Below, one piece after another: positions 39,100 to 53,555 of a stretch of DNA of 64,000 nucleotides. The stretch is from NCBI GenBank assembly GCA_025642065.1, contig JAODUP010000308.1, positions 450,001 to 514,000 of the forward strand. Reading direction: 5' to 3'. Under the pieces are notes generated by a model. It worked only from the letters and a program-made list of their open reading frames with translations. It was not told the origin of the DNA and searched no databases. This DNA comes from Paralvinella palmiformis. Lineage: Eukaryota > Annelida > Polychaeta > Terebellida > Alvinellidae. Each line of letters starts with the position of its first letter. The stretch's first letter is position 1. The position numbers and the translations under genes were made by a program.

Positions 39100-39912
39100 T
39101 ATTACATTATTTGGTTTGTTATCTAATAGTGTCATCTTTATTTTCATTTGTTATCGTGATGTGGGTAATGGTATCTATGTCGTTATCTTTATATAGATTG
39201 CTGTTGTTGTTATTATTGTTGTTGTTGTTATTAGTGTCGGTGGTGTACATCATAAAGGTACGAGGTAGACAAAAATCGCCGTCGCCGAAAGACATACAGG
39301 TAATATTTCAGTATATGATATACTTCATACAATAACCGCCTAAGGACTGTTATTGTTGTTGAGTCTGATCGTCAACCTTCTTGCTTCACTCTGTTAATTA
39401 ATTAGCTAAAATTCTTTTTAACAATAATTACAAAAGTTCTATAGCGCCAATATCCTCGAAAAGAATCGAGCTCAGTGGCGCACCTAGTGGAGGGGATGGA
39501 CAAACTCATAGTCCGGGTACGATGCAAAGTTCATCAAGCATGATCAGATGACAAGGAAACTTAGGGAAGGATAACCGAGTCTGAAAAATTGAGTTTTCAA
39601 ATGGTGACGGAAATAAACTATGTTGTGAATAATATATCTTATTATTTTTCTAAATTAATTTTAATTACTAATTGACGAGTTATCTTTATACGAGATAGGA
39701 AGAAAAGACGAACATAGAAATGATTGTACTAATGAGTACCCTTACCAGCTAACATAAATCACGCCTCGCCCCGCCACGTTCATGTAGTAGGGGACGTGCA
39801 CCAACACACACGCAAAAGCAAACGAACATATACCCTTATAAACAAGTATATGCACTCGCATAGACACACATACCTCAAACACATTCACACGTATGCACAC
39901 ACACGGACACGG

Positions 39913-39944
<32 letters not shown>

Positions 39945-40083
39945 CCGCGCACACACACACAAAAGCCACACACACACGCACGCACATATGCACGCACACG
40001 TACACTAACAGAGTTGAGACTGTATATTTGTCCTTTTGTTGTGCTGTTGTTACTTCTATAGTTAATATCGTTGTCACTACATT
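39100..40083 (+). repeat. Direct-repeat segment at the left edge of block B
   Basis: 39241-39430 matches 49985-50120; 39600-39760 matches 46920-47075 and part of 50112-50170; 39835-39900 matches 47130-47200; 40010-40080 matches 50690-50750. All are in direct orientation. It contains a CA/CG-rich tract (39890-40000). The same sequence therefore borders B on both sides. Confidence 0.65.
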
Positions 40084-40218
40084 ATCAAGCCCCACTCTAT
40101 GCTGCATATCTTCTTCAACTTCTACAATCCACAAAATTAACTACTATCAACATTACAATTTTTAATCAAGGTTCCCATGACGTCACCCAATTAATATTGC
40201 AATAAAGTTGATATACAT

Positions 40219-40310
40219 CTCTCTCTCTCTCTCTCTCTCTCCCTCCCTCCCCCCTCTCTCTTATATATATATATATCTCTCTCTATATATATATATATTC
40301 CCCCACTCTC
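40219..40310. repeat. (CT)n and (TA)n microsatellites
   Basis: CT units, a CCCTCC interruption, then alternating TA and CT tracts. The paralogous (GA)n is at 54841-54880. Confidence 0.92.
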
Positions 40311-41004
40311 TCTCCAGTATACAGCATTATTTTAGAGCAGTCGACCAACGGATACCTTTTGTCTTCGGTTTTTTTTAAAAACTTTTTGGAGTTTTCAACA
40401 TAGAAAATATTGTTTTCCATTTTCTTTATAATGTGCTTGGAATTTGTTAATATTTTATAAGATGGTGGTTCTGTGTGGATATAATATTTAAGGATGATGA
40501 CAATCGTTGTTGATATTGTGTGTTGCTGCAATCATGAACTAGAACACTCGTGTTCCTCAACTTATGTTCCCGAATTATGTAATGATTTATGCAGATTGAT
40601 CTCAAGTAACATCAATTCTACGAGTAATAAACTGGTTATTTTTATGTTATGAATTATAATATTAAGGGAACCGATGTAGCTTAAACATAATAAGATGTTT
40701 GTTTAAGCAATTTCCTTTTCGCCACATTTAAATTATAGATCCGTTTATTAAATAACAATTCCAACCAGTAATCTAAATTAGAGGAAGATATTAGATAATA
40801 CATCCATCCCTTAATTCAAACTACATGTAGAAATGATATGAAGTGCTTAACAAACGTCTTACATGCCTACAGTATCATATAAATGTCACTTACAGTGAAA
40901 AACTTAAAATAATAATTACTATCTATTGCCGCTATAAATATGTACCTTGTCACGGGAATAGTAATATATATAATTCCAAATAGGAATATGGGTGATAGCC
41001 TAGA

Positions 41005-41140
41005 TATGTCTTCTCTGTTATCTAACTGGTTGTGTTGTTCGTGACAGATTTATAGCACCTGGCTTCAGATCCTTGACCGAGCTGTGTCAGAAGGGTGTTT
41101 CATTTTTCATTTCACCCATTACACATTTGTTCAATTTCGC
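41005..41140 (+). mobile_element. SINE family 1, strongly diverged
   Basis: TATCTAACTGGTTGTGTTG corresponds to the A-box region, CTTCAGATCCTTGACC to a decayed B box, and AGAAGGGTGTTTCATTTTTC to the family body. Confidence 0.5.
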
Positions 41141-41227
41141 TTTCACAGATAAATAATAACTGTCTTTTAAATGTCTTATAGGATTTTTACAGACATATTA
41201 TTTGTATTATTATATCACATATTATGT

Positions 41228-41300
41228 GTACAGTGCCTTTGATTGGCTCCTGCTAGTAAGGGCGCTTTATTAAATATAGATTATTATTATTATTATATTT
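41228..41300 (+). mobile_element. LINE 3' end fragment
   Basis: GTACAGTGCC, TGGCTCCTGCTAGTAAGGG, CGCTTTATTAAATA and a (TTA)n tail match the 3' ends of the LINE copies at 7886 and 57345. Confidence 0.7.
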
Positions 41301-44185
41301 AGAGGCAAGTGCGAGGATGTTTGTTTGCATTGTTGATCTACCTCATACCAATATTAAATAACGTTAATATTAGTTTGTAATCAAAACTATTTAGGTTAAT
41401 TTATCACGAATTGCTTAAACCACGAAGAAAATCATTGTTACATAATTAATTAATTACAAAGCAGCTACATATATGTGAGTCACAAAGTACAATCTGGCAT
41501 TGGTTAAAACTAAAGAGTGTTATGCCTTATTTAATAATTATTCTCGTGTGTGAATGAGACGTAATTGTAACATCCTATTAATTAGTTGTTGTTATGATCG
41601 ATGAAACACTACAAATGATTACTGAATATCTTTTTATTGTATTCGAAAAGAGTATTCTTCGGGTATCCATCTGATAGAATATTCACATTTGGCAGCAATT
41701 CAATACATCAGTTAATGGAACATCATCCAATTATCATCAGCAACATGGATGTTTAAAAAGGGATCAGTTTTCAACAAACTATTCGTTGACATTAATACAT
41801 GGAAGAGCTAGCTAACGGACACTAATGTCAAGACCACTGTTCTATGTGTTCTTAATCCAGAACATAAATAGATAATATTGTAACGGTCTTAGAAATAGAT
41901 ATGAGAAGTCATGATAAGTTTAACACAAGGCTGAATAACCAATGATATTCTTGACATAGTATCTTTGCATTCTAACTGTTAAAACAAAACCAGGATGTTG
42001 ACAGATCTGATCTCGCTCTATTTGATACACCATAAGAAGCCTTTCTCTATTAAATGACAGGGATACGAGACGGTTTTGACAAAGTTCAGACCTTATCTCG
42101 CAGCAGTCATATAAATAGAAACCATGAGACGCTTCACTACCCTCTATTCTAACTTATAACTATAATTATCCCTTTTTAGGCACTCCACACAACAAAAAAG
42201 ATCCTTAAAGGTAGGGATGGATGGCGGTAGGGCGGGAGGTGGCTGTGCCCAATAGGCGACAGCCAGGGGTCTCTACCCCAAACTTCAACAAGTTACAAGG
42301 TAGGGCGGGAGGTAGATAGGGAGTGAGTGAGTGAGTGAAAAAGCAAGAAAATTGTTTACATTAAATAGCAATGGTATACAAGTTGATATTCTTACTCACA
42401 GAGCTACTAGACTCTACTCGCACGAAAAGTCGTACATTTGATTATACTCCTTGTCAGGATACTTGCTTGGTTCCACGTTAAGCATAAATAAATATCAAAA
42501 TATTAACATATCGATGAAAATTTAATTTACAATGAAATATATTTATTTCCATTGAATACTTTGGTTATATCAATTTGAGCAATGTGTATTTGTTTAAAGT
42601 TTTATATATTCAAGTTGTTTTAGGGATAAACTCTTATTGTTTTCAATATATCGTAACGGGTTTATTAAACCGTGCCATCTGAAACACGTTTATGAGAAGA
42701 ACAAACAAAAGTGGCCAGATTTGAGCAAAAGTTATCACCCTTCCCAGTACCTGAGTGGCTCAGCATTGAATCATTCTATTCTTCTGGAAGAGTTTTACTC
42801 AAGCCACTGAAACCTTTGCTCCAGGAAGATGTTACCATACCCGGTGATGGTCCCGAATAAGAGTATCTTGTCTAGTCATAGGCGTGGGTTTATTTTCATT
42901 ATATCGATGAGACTATCTGTGTGAGGACAAAGTGGACAGTGTTTCTTAAAGTACCGGCATAATTTTCAACGATTAGCTTAAATATTAGTTATCTTTTAAC
43001 AAGGTTTAGTCTATTAAACAAATACTGGATATTGTTGTGTTGAATGTATTGCCCATTCGTAACATAATTGGCAATCTAACCTCAATGTGGATCTGGTAGA
43101 CAACACGAGTATCAATTGCAAATCTGTCTGTCTCATAAGGAAACAGTAAGAAGCCATTTAAGAAGCCCAATAACACTACCAGGGTGATGATACACAAGAA
43201 ACGTCAAACTGCGTATACTTCATTCTTTGAGCCCATTTTGTGCCAGCTTAATTTATTTTCTTGGTGTAGGGACGACATTGTTATAAGGCCGTTTGGAGGC
43301 TTTCCAAATTTCGTATCTACATTATACATGAGCGATATTATGCTGACGAGAATAAATGGCGGTCAGTTGTCATCATTACTGGCTTTTTTTGGGTAGCTAT
43401 AGTATGCAAGAAGCAAGAGCTTTGTGCGTAAATAATTTGTGCATTATATCTGTGGCTTTCCAGGTAGATAATAAATACGAGGATCTCCTCCATCACAGAG
43501 GATATTTTCTACTTCATTGCAATTATTAGTTTCCGTCACGAATTATTTATTATCTCTGATAACAGATAAGATTCTGAATACTGAAGATAGTTGGTTGGGA
43601 ATGAAATATTGTTGATCACCTGCTTATCAATTGCAGCATCAAATCGATGACTATCATAAAACCATTAATACATATTCAAATATATATTAAGGTTGTTTGA
43701 TTTCTATAAGATAACACGTCCATTATCTACATAATCCGGTAATACCATTGATCTAACTTCGAATTTATTATTGTAGAGAAAGGCATTAAAAAGTATAGCG
43801 TCATATCACACATATATTACACATTAAGTCATAACGTGATATATCCCGCTTTTTAAACCAATATATTACTGTGTTTTATTTTATCTTTGATGTATGAAGC
43901 ATCCATCTTATTTGATCTTTATGTTTAGGTGATGGAGTGCCATTTGTATTTAAAATACTATTTCAATCCAGTATTGTTAATAGTACTACTAGTACCACCA
44001 CTAATAATAATAATAATAATTTACAGTGATAATCTAAATAATATATCAAATGAAACGCAATAAGGGATTCGAACAAAAATGATTATTTATCTGTGAAATG
44101 AGTCTTAGACAGTAACAGATGCCTCTTGTGTCAAAAGTGTTTTTAAACGGTGGATGATCTTAAGAAGGCAGTAGGTCACGCCACA

Positions 44186-44335
44186 TAATAATAATAATAA
44201 TATGTGACATTTATATAGCGCCCATTCAGCTATATAACTGTTCTAGGGCACTTTATAATATTATGATCCCCGACTCAATCCAGTACAGATCTCAACTCCC
44301 AAGGAAGCATACATACTGATGTGACATGTTCATGT
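44186..44335 (-). mobile_element. SINE family 2, minus strand, partial
   Basis: (AAT)n, then TGTGACATTTATATAGCGCC and CATCTCAACTCC-like body (AGATCTCAACTCCCAAGG) as in the copies at 28262 and 59612. The tRNA-like head is missing. Confidence 0.7.
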
Positions 44336-44419
44336 ATATCAATACATTTGTTAAAAATAATCTTTAAACTTTACTCACTCGTTATTGGTAACGGAAGATG
44401 CAGCCATCTGTAATGCGGG

Positions 44420-44905
44420 TATTTTATGGATTTAACACGATGTGATGATGCAAAATATATAATAATTATTTTATTAGCATTTCATTATAGAAGATTTTCA
44501 GCCATCCGTAGCCGATTATCAGCAGTACAATGTTCTATATTTTTCAAGTATCAGAGGAAATTTAACTCATTTTCAGCATCCAGTGATATATACAGCTTTG
44601 TGTGACCAGCTTCAAAGTGATATTTGATGCCATATCGCTGCGTAAGGATTCCAAGAGGACGTGTTTATATTGTGAAAACCAAAGAGTCAAGAACTGAACC
44701 GTGTGGCACATCAGATAACAAACAAATCAACATCAGATAAAATACCAGGAACTGACATGTGTATCCTCTGGGAGCATGGTCTGAAATAGAACTGAAACCA
44801 TTGAAGTGCTTTATACTAAAGACTGAACATGTCTTTTAACCCAGAGAAAATGATATTTCGACCAACAAAATCAAATGCAGCAGATAAGTCCAGTCCAGAA
44901 GAACA
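44420..44905 (-). pseudogene. CR1/L2-clade LINE reverse transcriptase fragment
   Basis: The minus strand reads LDLSAAFDFVGRNIIFSGLK, then KALQWFQFYFRP, SDVPHGSVLDSLVFTI (the GVPQGSVLGP block), KYHFEAGHTKLYISLDAENE (the YADD box, aspartates lost) and HCTADNRLRMAEN. Frameshifts and stops interrupt it. Part of it aligns with the LINE at 56755, so the insertion is older than the B/C duplication. Confidence 0.85.
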
Positions 44906-47195
44906 GGTAATATTGGCGTAACTTGAGATTAATTGACATCAGATAATCATTTTAACCCCAAATCAGTCACGTGCTTATAAAATAAATTGAACCACTAGTC
45001 ATTTTACCTAATATTTAATACGGACATATATCACGTCTAAATATCTTTCATATACATAAAGTAACAGAAGATTTAACAAAACAAATATTCCCACTCCCCA
45101 ATTATCGGTACTTCATTTCAAATGCCAGCTAATGTTTACAAAGAATACCGATCAGAAGTTGGTCCCTCTTATTAATCAGTGATTCTTCAAATGATGCTAC
45201 GGGCCACATTCACGTATGGAACAATCATCTGAACTGTTAGCTGAATAGTAGATGGTACAACTGCGGGTTGTAGATAAGTACACGACCTCCAATATATCCC
45301 TGGACAACACGAATTGATTTTCACTCACAGATTTCTGTCATTTTCCTAGTCGATTCAACACAAAGTTAGTTTAACAGTTCTACACAACAGACAACTTCTC
45401 ATTCCATGAATACATACTGATTTTTAACAATATCTTCCCACCAAGTTCTGCCCTCTCAGTCAACGGCTCTGACCACATGGCAAGAATTCAGACAACAAAT
45501 GCACGTGTACAGTCTATCACCTGACATCAGTGACCAACTCAGACAGACAGTCACACTCCACTGAGCAACAGGTTCAAAATACGCCTATACAGACGCAGGA
45601 CAAAACGATAATACCAAAACACACAAAACAAGTATGGAGTCACCCAGCAGTAATATAAAATGAAATTGGTTACATCATGGCTGTTTCAATTTAAGGTTAT
45701 TATTTAATAAATATTTGTTTAGATGGAAATCAAATACCCTTTCTGTAACTTTAGGTACGAATATTAGATTTGGCACGGGTTTGTAACTGTTTAGAATATT
45801 GCCGTCCAATCTGTGTTTTTTAATCGTTTTACAAGGTTAGGTTTCATGAATCTCGGGAAAATATCCAGATAACATGACTTATCCCAACATCAGGTGACTC
45901 TTTAACAAGCCACGCAGATGGCATAAAATCAACTGCATAGCAGGCATTAGATGACCTATTCAGCAACTGACTGGTTCAGTCTCAGTAAGGTGCTTGAATG
46001 GATCCATTTTAAATATTTACTCTGCGGAGAATTATGTTATTCCTAAGTGTTGTTAATATTACATATAACCGCGACGAGAATTCAGCCTTTTTCCATTAAG
46101 CAAATACATTTTGTTATCAAATTCTGTTTATCTGATATAATTCCCTTCTTGGGGCCCGATAACGATTTTAAATATTTAGACCAGGCAGAGGGCATAAAGT
46201 TTTATCAATTGGATATATTTCGATTAATTAATAAATACGATTATTCTACCCCTTTTGAGCAATAGTCAGCTATTGATTCGGTGCCTTTCTCGATATGTCT
46301 ATATAAATATTAAAATAACAGCTAAACTCGTAATAAATCTTGCTCAACTTTAGCATTAAGAAAGAAGCACAGAAAGGACCACAGCCTACAAAGAGATGGT
46401 ATTCCATATAATATATTTAATCCTTAACTATTGATTGTGATGCACACCGATTGGTTTAAATAAGGGTTGACCTTTTGTGTATTTATTAGTAAATAATATA
46501 TTGCTGTTCTTCATTAGCTGTTTGTTGTCTATGCTACGCTGTCGCTGTACATCCAAATAGTAATAAAGAAAAATCGGTTATTATGTGGATATGGAATCCT
46601 GACCAGGGCGGGAATATGTCTACGTGTATCCGTGTTCTGGATCAGTTCATGGTAGTGTATAAACGCTAGTTGATGAAACTTAGTTCCACACCTCCTTGCT
46701 TTATTATTGTGAGTTAGTAAATTTCAAAATAGGAAGTTAGAATGACAAACGATCCTACCGGGTTAGAAGACACTTTGATGTTAGCATGATAACCGAATTA
46801 TGAACACACCATCGATGAGAAGTGATGACTTTATAATATCAAGATAAGTTTCCCTTCTCAAATTTTCTTAAAAGGCACTAAATTATTAACTCCCACTGTA
46901 TGTTGCATAGTATATAGTATGTCGAATAACGTATAGTATTGTTTTTGTATTTTCCAAAATCATTTTAATTACTACATCCATTTATTTAACTTGACGAGTT
47001 ATCTTTATGCCAGATAGGAAGAAAAGACGAATATAGAAATGAATTTACTAATGAGTGCCTTTGCCTGCTAACATACTCACTCACACATTCACGCACGGAC
47101 AATTTCATATGTTGGCGTGCACAATCGAACATATACCCTTATAAATAATTATATGCACTCGTATAAACACGTACTTCAAACACATTCATACCTAT

Positions 47196-47286
<91 letters not shown>
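47196..47286. repeat. (CA)n at left junction of satellite array 2
   Basis: About 45 CA units. To the left is block-type sequence matching 39835-39890, to the right the satellite. Confidence 0.95.
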
Positions 47287-47289
<3 letters not shown>

Positions 47290-47959
47290 GCGCGCCATTT
47301 AGGTGTCTGGCCTGGTTATCCAGCATTTAAATGACTGTAGCAGGCACAGTACGCTCTTAAAGCATTATAAGTACTCCTGACTCAGGAATAGAAACACTGC
47401 ATCGCATCTCGAGCCGTGGCATTGGACACAGTTCGCGCGGTTGGTGTGTTTTATATAACAAGTTTACTTGTATATATAATTCACCTTAGTTGTTTGTGGG
47501 AATATAATTATCTTTCCTAGGTCCAGTTATGTCCAGTCTGTACTATGACATTCAAGGCTAACTCTAGTCTCCTTGTCATTAATAAAACCCTATATTATAA
47601 TTATAGTTTGTATAGCAGACATTAGGTCTGATTTGAAAATGTTAATATATAGAACGGCAATTCCGCCATAACGGTATGCTAAAGCGCCGATGTAAATTGT
47701 TATAATAGTGACGAGTAGGTCATAGTATTTATTGGATTTGTATGTTTATGAGGTATTTGACCCTCCAGCAAATATCACAAGGCATATTATGCTGCGGTTG
47801 AGAAAGTTCCGTTTTCTATGCGTGGAGACCATATTTCCCGGTCCCTGCATTCAAGAAAAGTTGATCTAGAGCTGTATAATCCATGTACTATTTGCGTCTT
47901 TGGAGGCACGCCGTTTAGGTGTCTGGCCTGGTTATCCAGCATTTAAATGACTGTAGCAG
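47287..47959 (+). repeat. Satellite monomer a4 with partial preceding end
   Basis: Begins inside a monomer end (CGCGCGCCATTTAGGTG, where other copies have CACGCCGTTTAG), then a full 'a' monomer from 47344. TGACTCA lies at 47378. Confidence 0.88.
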
Positions 47960-48850
<891 letters not shown>

Positions 48851-49503
48851 CATTTAGGTGTCTGGCCTGGTTATCCAGCATTTAAATGACTGTAGCAGGC
48901 ACAGTACGCTCTTAAAGCATTATAAGTACCCCTGACTCAGGAATAGAAACACTGCATCGCATCTCGAGCCGTGGCATTGGACACAGTTCGCGCGGTTGGT
49001 GTGTTTTATATAACAAGTTTAGTTGTATATATAATTCACCTTAGTTGTTTGTGGGAATATAATTATCTTTCCTAGGTCCAGTTATGTCCAGTCTGTACTA
49101 TGACATTCAAGGCTAACTCTAGTCTCCTTGTCATTAATAAAACCCTATATTATAATTATAGTTTGTATAGCAGACATTAGGTCTGATTTGAAAATGTTAA
49201 TATATAGAACGGCAATTCCGCCATAACGGTCTGCTAAAGCGCCGATGTAATAGTGACGAGTAGGTCATAGTATTTATTGGATTTGTATGTTTATGAGGTA
49301 TTTGACCCTCCAGCAAATATCACAAGGCATATTATGCTGCGGTTGAGAAAGTTCCGTTTTCTATGCGTGGAGACCATATTTCCCGGTCCCTGCATTCAAG
49401 AAAAGCTGATCTAGAGCTGTATATTCCGTGCACTATTTGCGTCTTTGGAGGCACGCCGTTTAGATGTTTGGCCTAGTTATCCAGCATTTAAATGACTGTA
49501 GCA
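48851..49503 (+). repeat. Satellite monomer a5 with partial preceding end
   Basis: Same entry point as a4; full monomer from 48899; TGACTCA at 48933. Confidence 0.88.
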
Positions 49504-49711
49504 GACACAGTACGCTCTTAAAGCATGTTCTCCTGACTCAGGAATAGAAATACTGCATCGCATCTCGAGCGGTGGCATTGGACACAGTTCGTGCGGTTGG
49601 TGTGTTTTGTATAACAAGTTTACTTGTATATATAATTCACATTGGTTGTATGTAGAATATAATTTTCTTTCCTAGGTCCAGTTATGTCCAGTTTGTACTA
49701 TGACATTCAAG
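49504..49711 (+). repeat. Satellite monomer b6, truncated (array end)
   Basis: Only the first 208 bp; TGACTCA at 49534. It stops at TATGACATTCAAG and joins non-satellite DNA. Confidence 0.85.
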
Positions 49712-49910
49712 AATTACAATACTGTGCACCCTGGATCGGTATTCAGAACTTTTTATTTAAAGCACCTCAGTCATTATTTACTTGAACCCGACTTACATAT
49801 AAGTTCAGCCATCTATGCCTTCTCTGAACATCATTGTTTGTCTGTTACTTCTACAAGAAGAAGATACCTTACTGGTCTGCGGACTAGACACTACAGTCAA
49901 ACCATATGCC

Positions 49911-49912
49911 GC

Positions 49913-49984
<72 letters not shown>
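49911..49984. repeat. (TA)n(TG)n microsatellite
   Basis: TA units then about 27 TG units, followed by sequence matching 39290-39430. Confidence 0.93.
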
Positions 49985-49986
<2 letters not shown>

Positions 49987-50627
49987 TCATACAGGTAATG
50001 TTTCAGTACATGTCATACGTAAAACAATTATCGCCTAAGGATATGTATTGTTGTTGAGTCTGGCCATCAACCTTCTGGCTTTACTCCGTTAATTAACTAA
50101 CCAAAGTTTGTTGCGAATAATGTATCTTGTTAGTTGTTCTAAGATCATCTTAATTACTCTGTACATCCCTTTAACTTAACGAGTTAGGTTGACACCAGGT
50201 GTCTCTGTCATTGTTGGTATTTTATATTAGAAATGATATGTATGGTATTATCTTTATAATTGTTGTTGTTGTGGTTAATGCTGTTGTTTGTTGTAGAAAC
50301 AACCTTTGTCGATGCAGAAGGACATACAGATAATGTTTCAGTAGGTACATTTTTTTATAAAATATTTTTAATTACTAAAAATACATCCTTTCAGCTTTAC
50401 GAAACATCTTGACAATTTCTTACACACGCACGGACGTACATATGCAGATGTGTGGGAACGCACGCTCACACACAAAAACACATACGAACCCACACGAACC
50501 CACACACGAACACACATACACAAGCGCGCATACACGCTCGCATACGTGCGCGCCCGCGTGCCCGCCCGCCCCACACATACAGGTATATAAACACGTATAC
50601 ATAATGCACGTCCACATGCACACACGG

Positions 50628-50660
<33 letters not shown>

Positions 50661-50680
50661 GACAGATAGTCACACGCGCA
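49985..50680 (+). repeat. Direct-repeat segment bordering block C
   Basis: 49985-50120 and 50290-50340 both match parts of 39241-39430. A CA-rich tract fills 50425-50670. Reading frames through that tract are repeat artefacts. Confidence 0.6.
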
Positions 50681-50766
50681 GTTATAAAAGTGTATATGTC
50701 CCTTTAACCTTTTTCTGGGGTGTTCTATTCTTAATATCGTTGTCATTAGCAACGTCAACTGTCAAT

Positions 50767-50837
50767 TTCCCGGAAATTAATAAATCATTATCATGTCATA
50801 AACTTCCATATTTGTGACGTAGTGGAGGTAATTTTCA
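50767..50837. promoter_or_regulatory. Ultra-similar non-coding island, block C copy
   Basis: Partner of 31760-31830 (70 of 71 bases identical), with the same TTCCCGGAA and TGACGTA motifs. Confidence 0.5.
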
Positions 50838-52591
50838 CCACTAATTACCAATCTAAATGTCAGCTCGTTATCTTAAATAGCTAAGATGATTCTTAAAGAA
50901 TTTTCTTTTTGTAAAGCTCTTAGAACGCAAAGACGGTGTAACAACAGCTGAAAATTATGATGCCATTTTTGAAAAAGGCGGATCAGAAATATGAAATACT
51001 GCGTTTATAATTAGTAGTTTCTAACATCTGGCCCATGTTATGATGTCATGCATTAAGTGAAGGCAAAATTTGACAAATGACGGCATTCATATTGCTCTAC
51101 AATAATAAATAGTTCTAAAACAAATATTGAGGAGCATTCGTTGAATTGGACTAATAAAATAGCTTGTTATTAATAACTTTAAAATTGGGATCTTGTGGGG
51201 GATTTAATGATACTTGGATACGGGAACCACGTGTGTTTAAACATACTGGCATTGGAGCTTCTGTAGACAGAGGTTAGCGTGAAATTAACACACGAAAAAA
51301 AGCTGAATAATTCCTAAAATAACTATAAATATAGTGTAATAAATATTAAAAGGTAGGGTTATATATAAATGTGAAGGGAAAGAAGGGGTATGTATATTTC
51401 TGGAAACTCGGCCTGTATAATCCGATATTTTAACCCTATGTTTTGAAGCCATTTAAAGAATAAATTTAGGGTCGTGGTATTCGCCTATATGTTTTGGGAG
51501 ATGCATTATATCCCATTAAATGGGAACAAAACAAACAACAAAACAATCCAGACATATTAGAAATGCTTGCCATAAAACTAATACACTGACTAATTTCACT
51601 ATAATGAAAACGCCGTATAAAAGATAATACGACGGTTAGCGGTTTTTATTCTTTAATAATGGCTGCGTTTGGCTTAGAAAATATTTATCACTATTTACCC
51701 CCGACCCTGATTTATGAATTGGTACAATAGAATGACATTGTCAACACCATGGAGGGCATACACTTTCTAGTTGTCGGTAACGATAGCTTTATTAAACCCG
51801 AGAAGACATCTGAATTTGGAAAAGGTCGTTTTTTATGAGGACAAATCTTTTGTTGATACAAAATGTTTTGGGGAAATTTTGAGGAATACATTATCCACTT
51901 GAAATTCAATGGACAAATATAATTTTTCGTCATCAGTTCTTCTGGATAATGACGAATAGCCATCTGCTTAGTACAAAACGTAATTCTATCTTATAACCAG
52001 AAATAGTCTCGGTGTAAATGAATCTTATCCGATGGATGGGAATGAAACAAACACCTCACACTTTATCCCCGACAAAATAAAAATAAACCTACGCCTTTGA
52101 TTGGTCTCGTGTTTTTACAAGATACTCTTATTTGGTAACATCATCAGGTATTTGAACATCCTGACGAGGCGAAGCATTTGAATGGCAAAAATAAATACCT
52201 TGAGAATGGTGACTCAATGGGTCAAAGACTCAAAGGCGAGCCACTCTTTTGCCCGGAAGCGTGAAAGCTTTTGTTTAAGGCTCCCCACTTTTTATTAATC
52301 CTTCTTGCAAAGGTATCTTGGATGGGACAGGTCAATAAACCTGTTGCTAAGCGAAGTAACAAATAAGCATTTATCACTAAAACGAATTAAATAGATAACA
52401 TTTTAAACAAATACACATTGCTGATAGGGATATAATGGAAGAACACATAAGAAATAAATAAAAGTTCACCGTAAATTGATTCTTCATCGAAACGGAAATC
52501 TACAATTATTACTACGAGTAGATTCTAGTTTTTATGAGTAAGAATATCGCTTTATTTTTAAATGATCTTTTTCATCAATTTTTGTTATTTT

Positions 52592-52760
52592 AGCCTGACT
52601 GACTGACTGACTAACTGACTGACTGACTGACTGACTGACTCGCTCGCTCGCTTACTCGCCTGCTCATCCGCTCACTCACTCACTCTACTCACTCACTCAC
52701 TCACCACTCACCCACTCACTCACTCACTCATGCACGCAGCCACGTTCTCACGCTTTCATT
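52592..52760. repeat. (GACT)n and (CTCA)n tandem tracts
   Basis: Pure GACT units at 52597-52640 grade into degenerate CTCG and CACTCA units to about 52735, with sparse CACTCAAT units to about 52880. Confidence 0.9.
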
Positions 52761-53555
52761 CACTAAATCACTTATTCACTCAATCAGTCAAACTCTCAAT
52801 CAGACAAATATTCACTCAATCATTCAAACACTCAAACACTCACTCAATCACTCCATAGATCACATAATCACTCACTCAGCGTAAGGGTAATTTATTGTTG
52901 TTGTTACAGTACCTGAGTATGGATAAATATTGTTCTAAGTTACTCGAGATAATATAGAACCGTCTCATGGTTTCTTAGTATTTTTAACTGTAGTGAGATG
53001 AGGTCTGTATTTTGATAGAAACTTTTATTTCCTTATAATGCAATGGCGAAACCCAGCTTATAGAACTCCATTGCAAATTAATCTATCTCTAGGTGTATCA
53101 CATATAGCGAGGTAAGTTCTGTCAAAATGTTATTTGTGATTCTGTTTTTGACAGGTAGAATACCAAGATCTGATATCAAGAATATCATTGGTTATTTTGC
53201 CTTTTGCTAGAATTATCGTGACTTCTCATATCTCATATCAAAGAGCGTTACAATATTATCTATTTATGTTCTGGATTAAGAACACTTACAAAAAATTTCT
53301 TCATGGATTCTGCATTTCAAGATAAATTAACTAGAAGATTTATTAATAATTATCACCAATAAGGTAGTCGATAAGTAGCGTTGATTACAAACTAATATCA
53401 CCTTATCACATATAGGTTCGAGGTAAATCGACATTAGAACCAAATCGCTACACAATTACCTGTATATATTACTATTCCCATGAAAAGGTATATAATCATA
53501 TCGTCAAGAGATGGTAATTACTTCTTTTACGTTTTTCATGATAAGTGACGTGTTT

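Larger units (their letters stand above)
40084..46910 (-). repeat. Duplicated block B, inverted relative to A and C
   Basis: In reverse complement, 40084-40220 matches 54850-55000; 40777-40870 matches 53960-54030; 41320-41380 matches 53380-53430; 41849-42050 matches 53100-53290; 42720-42920 matches 52060-52250; 43340-43600 matches 32620-32860 in A. Also 43600-43920 matches 57650-57970; 44420-44905 matches 56940-57290; 46440-46870 matches 55019-55390. The order is a rotated version of C. Open frames here have no conserved partner in A or C. Confidence 0.7.

Noticed and set aside
39474..39500. CAGTGGCGCACCTAG, like a hAT left end
   Set aside because: No matching right end or 8-bp duplication was found nearby, so it is left uncalled.
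39742..40134. 130-codon minus-strand frame rich in Cys/Val
   Set aside because: Produced by the CA/CG-rich microsatellite at 39890-40000.
51712..51963. 83-codon minus-strand frame in block C
   Set aside because: The aligned stretch of block A contains stops in the same frame and shows no bias toward silent changes.
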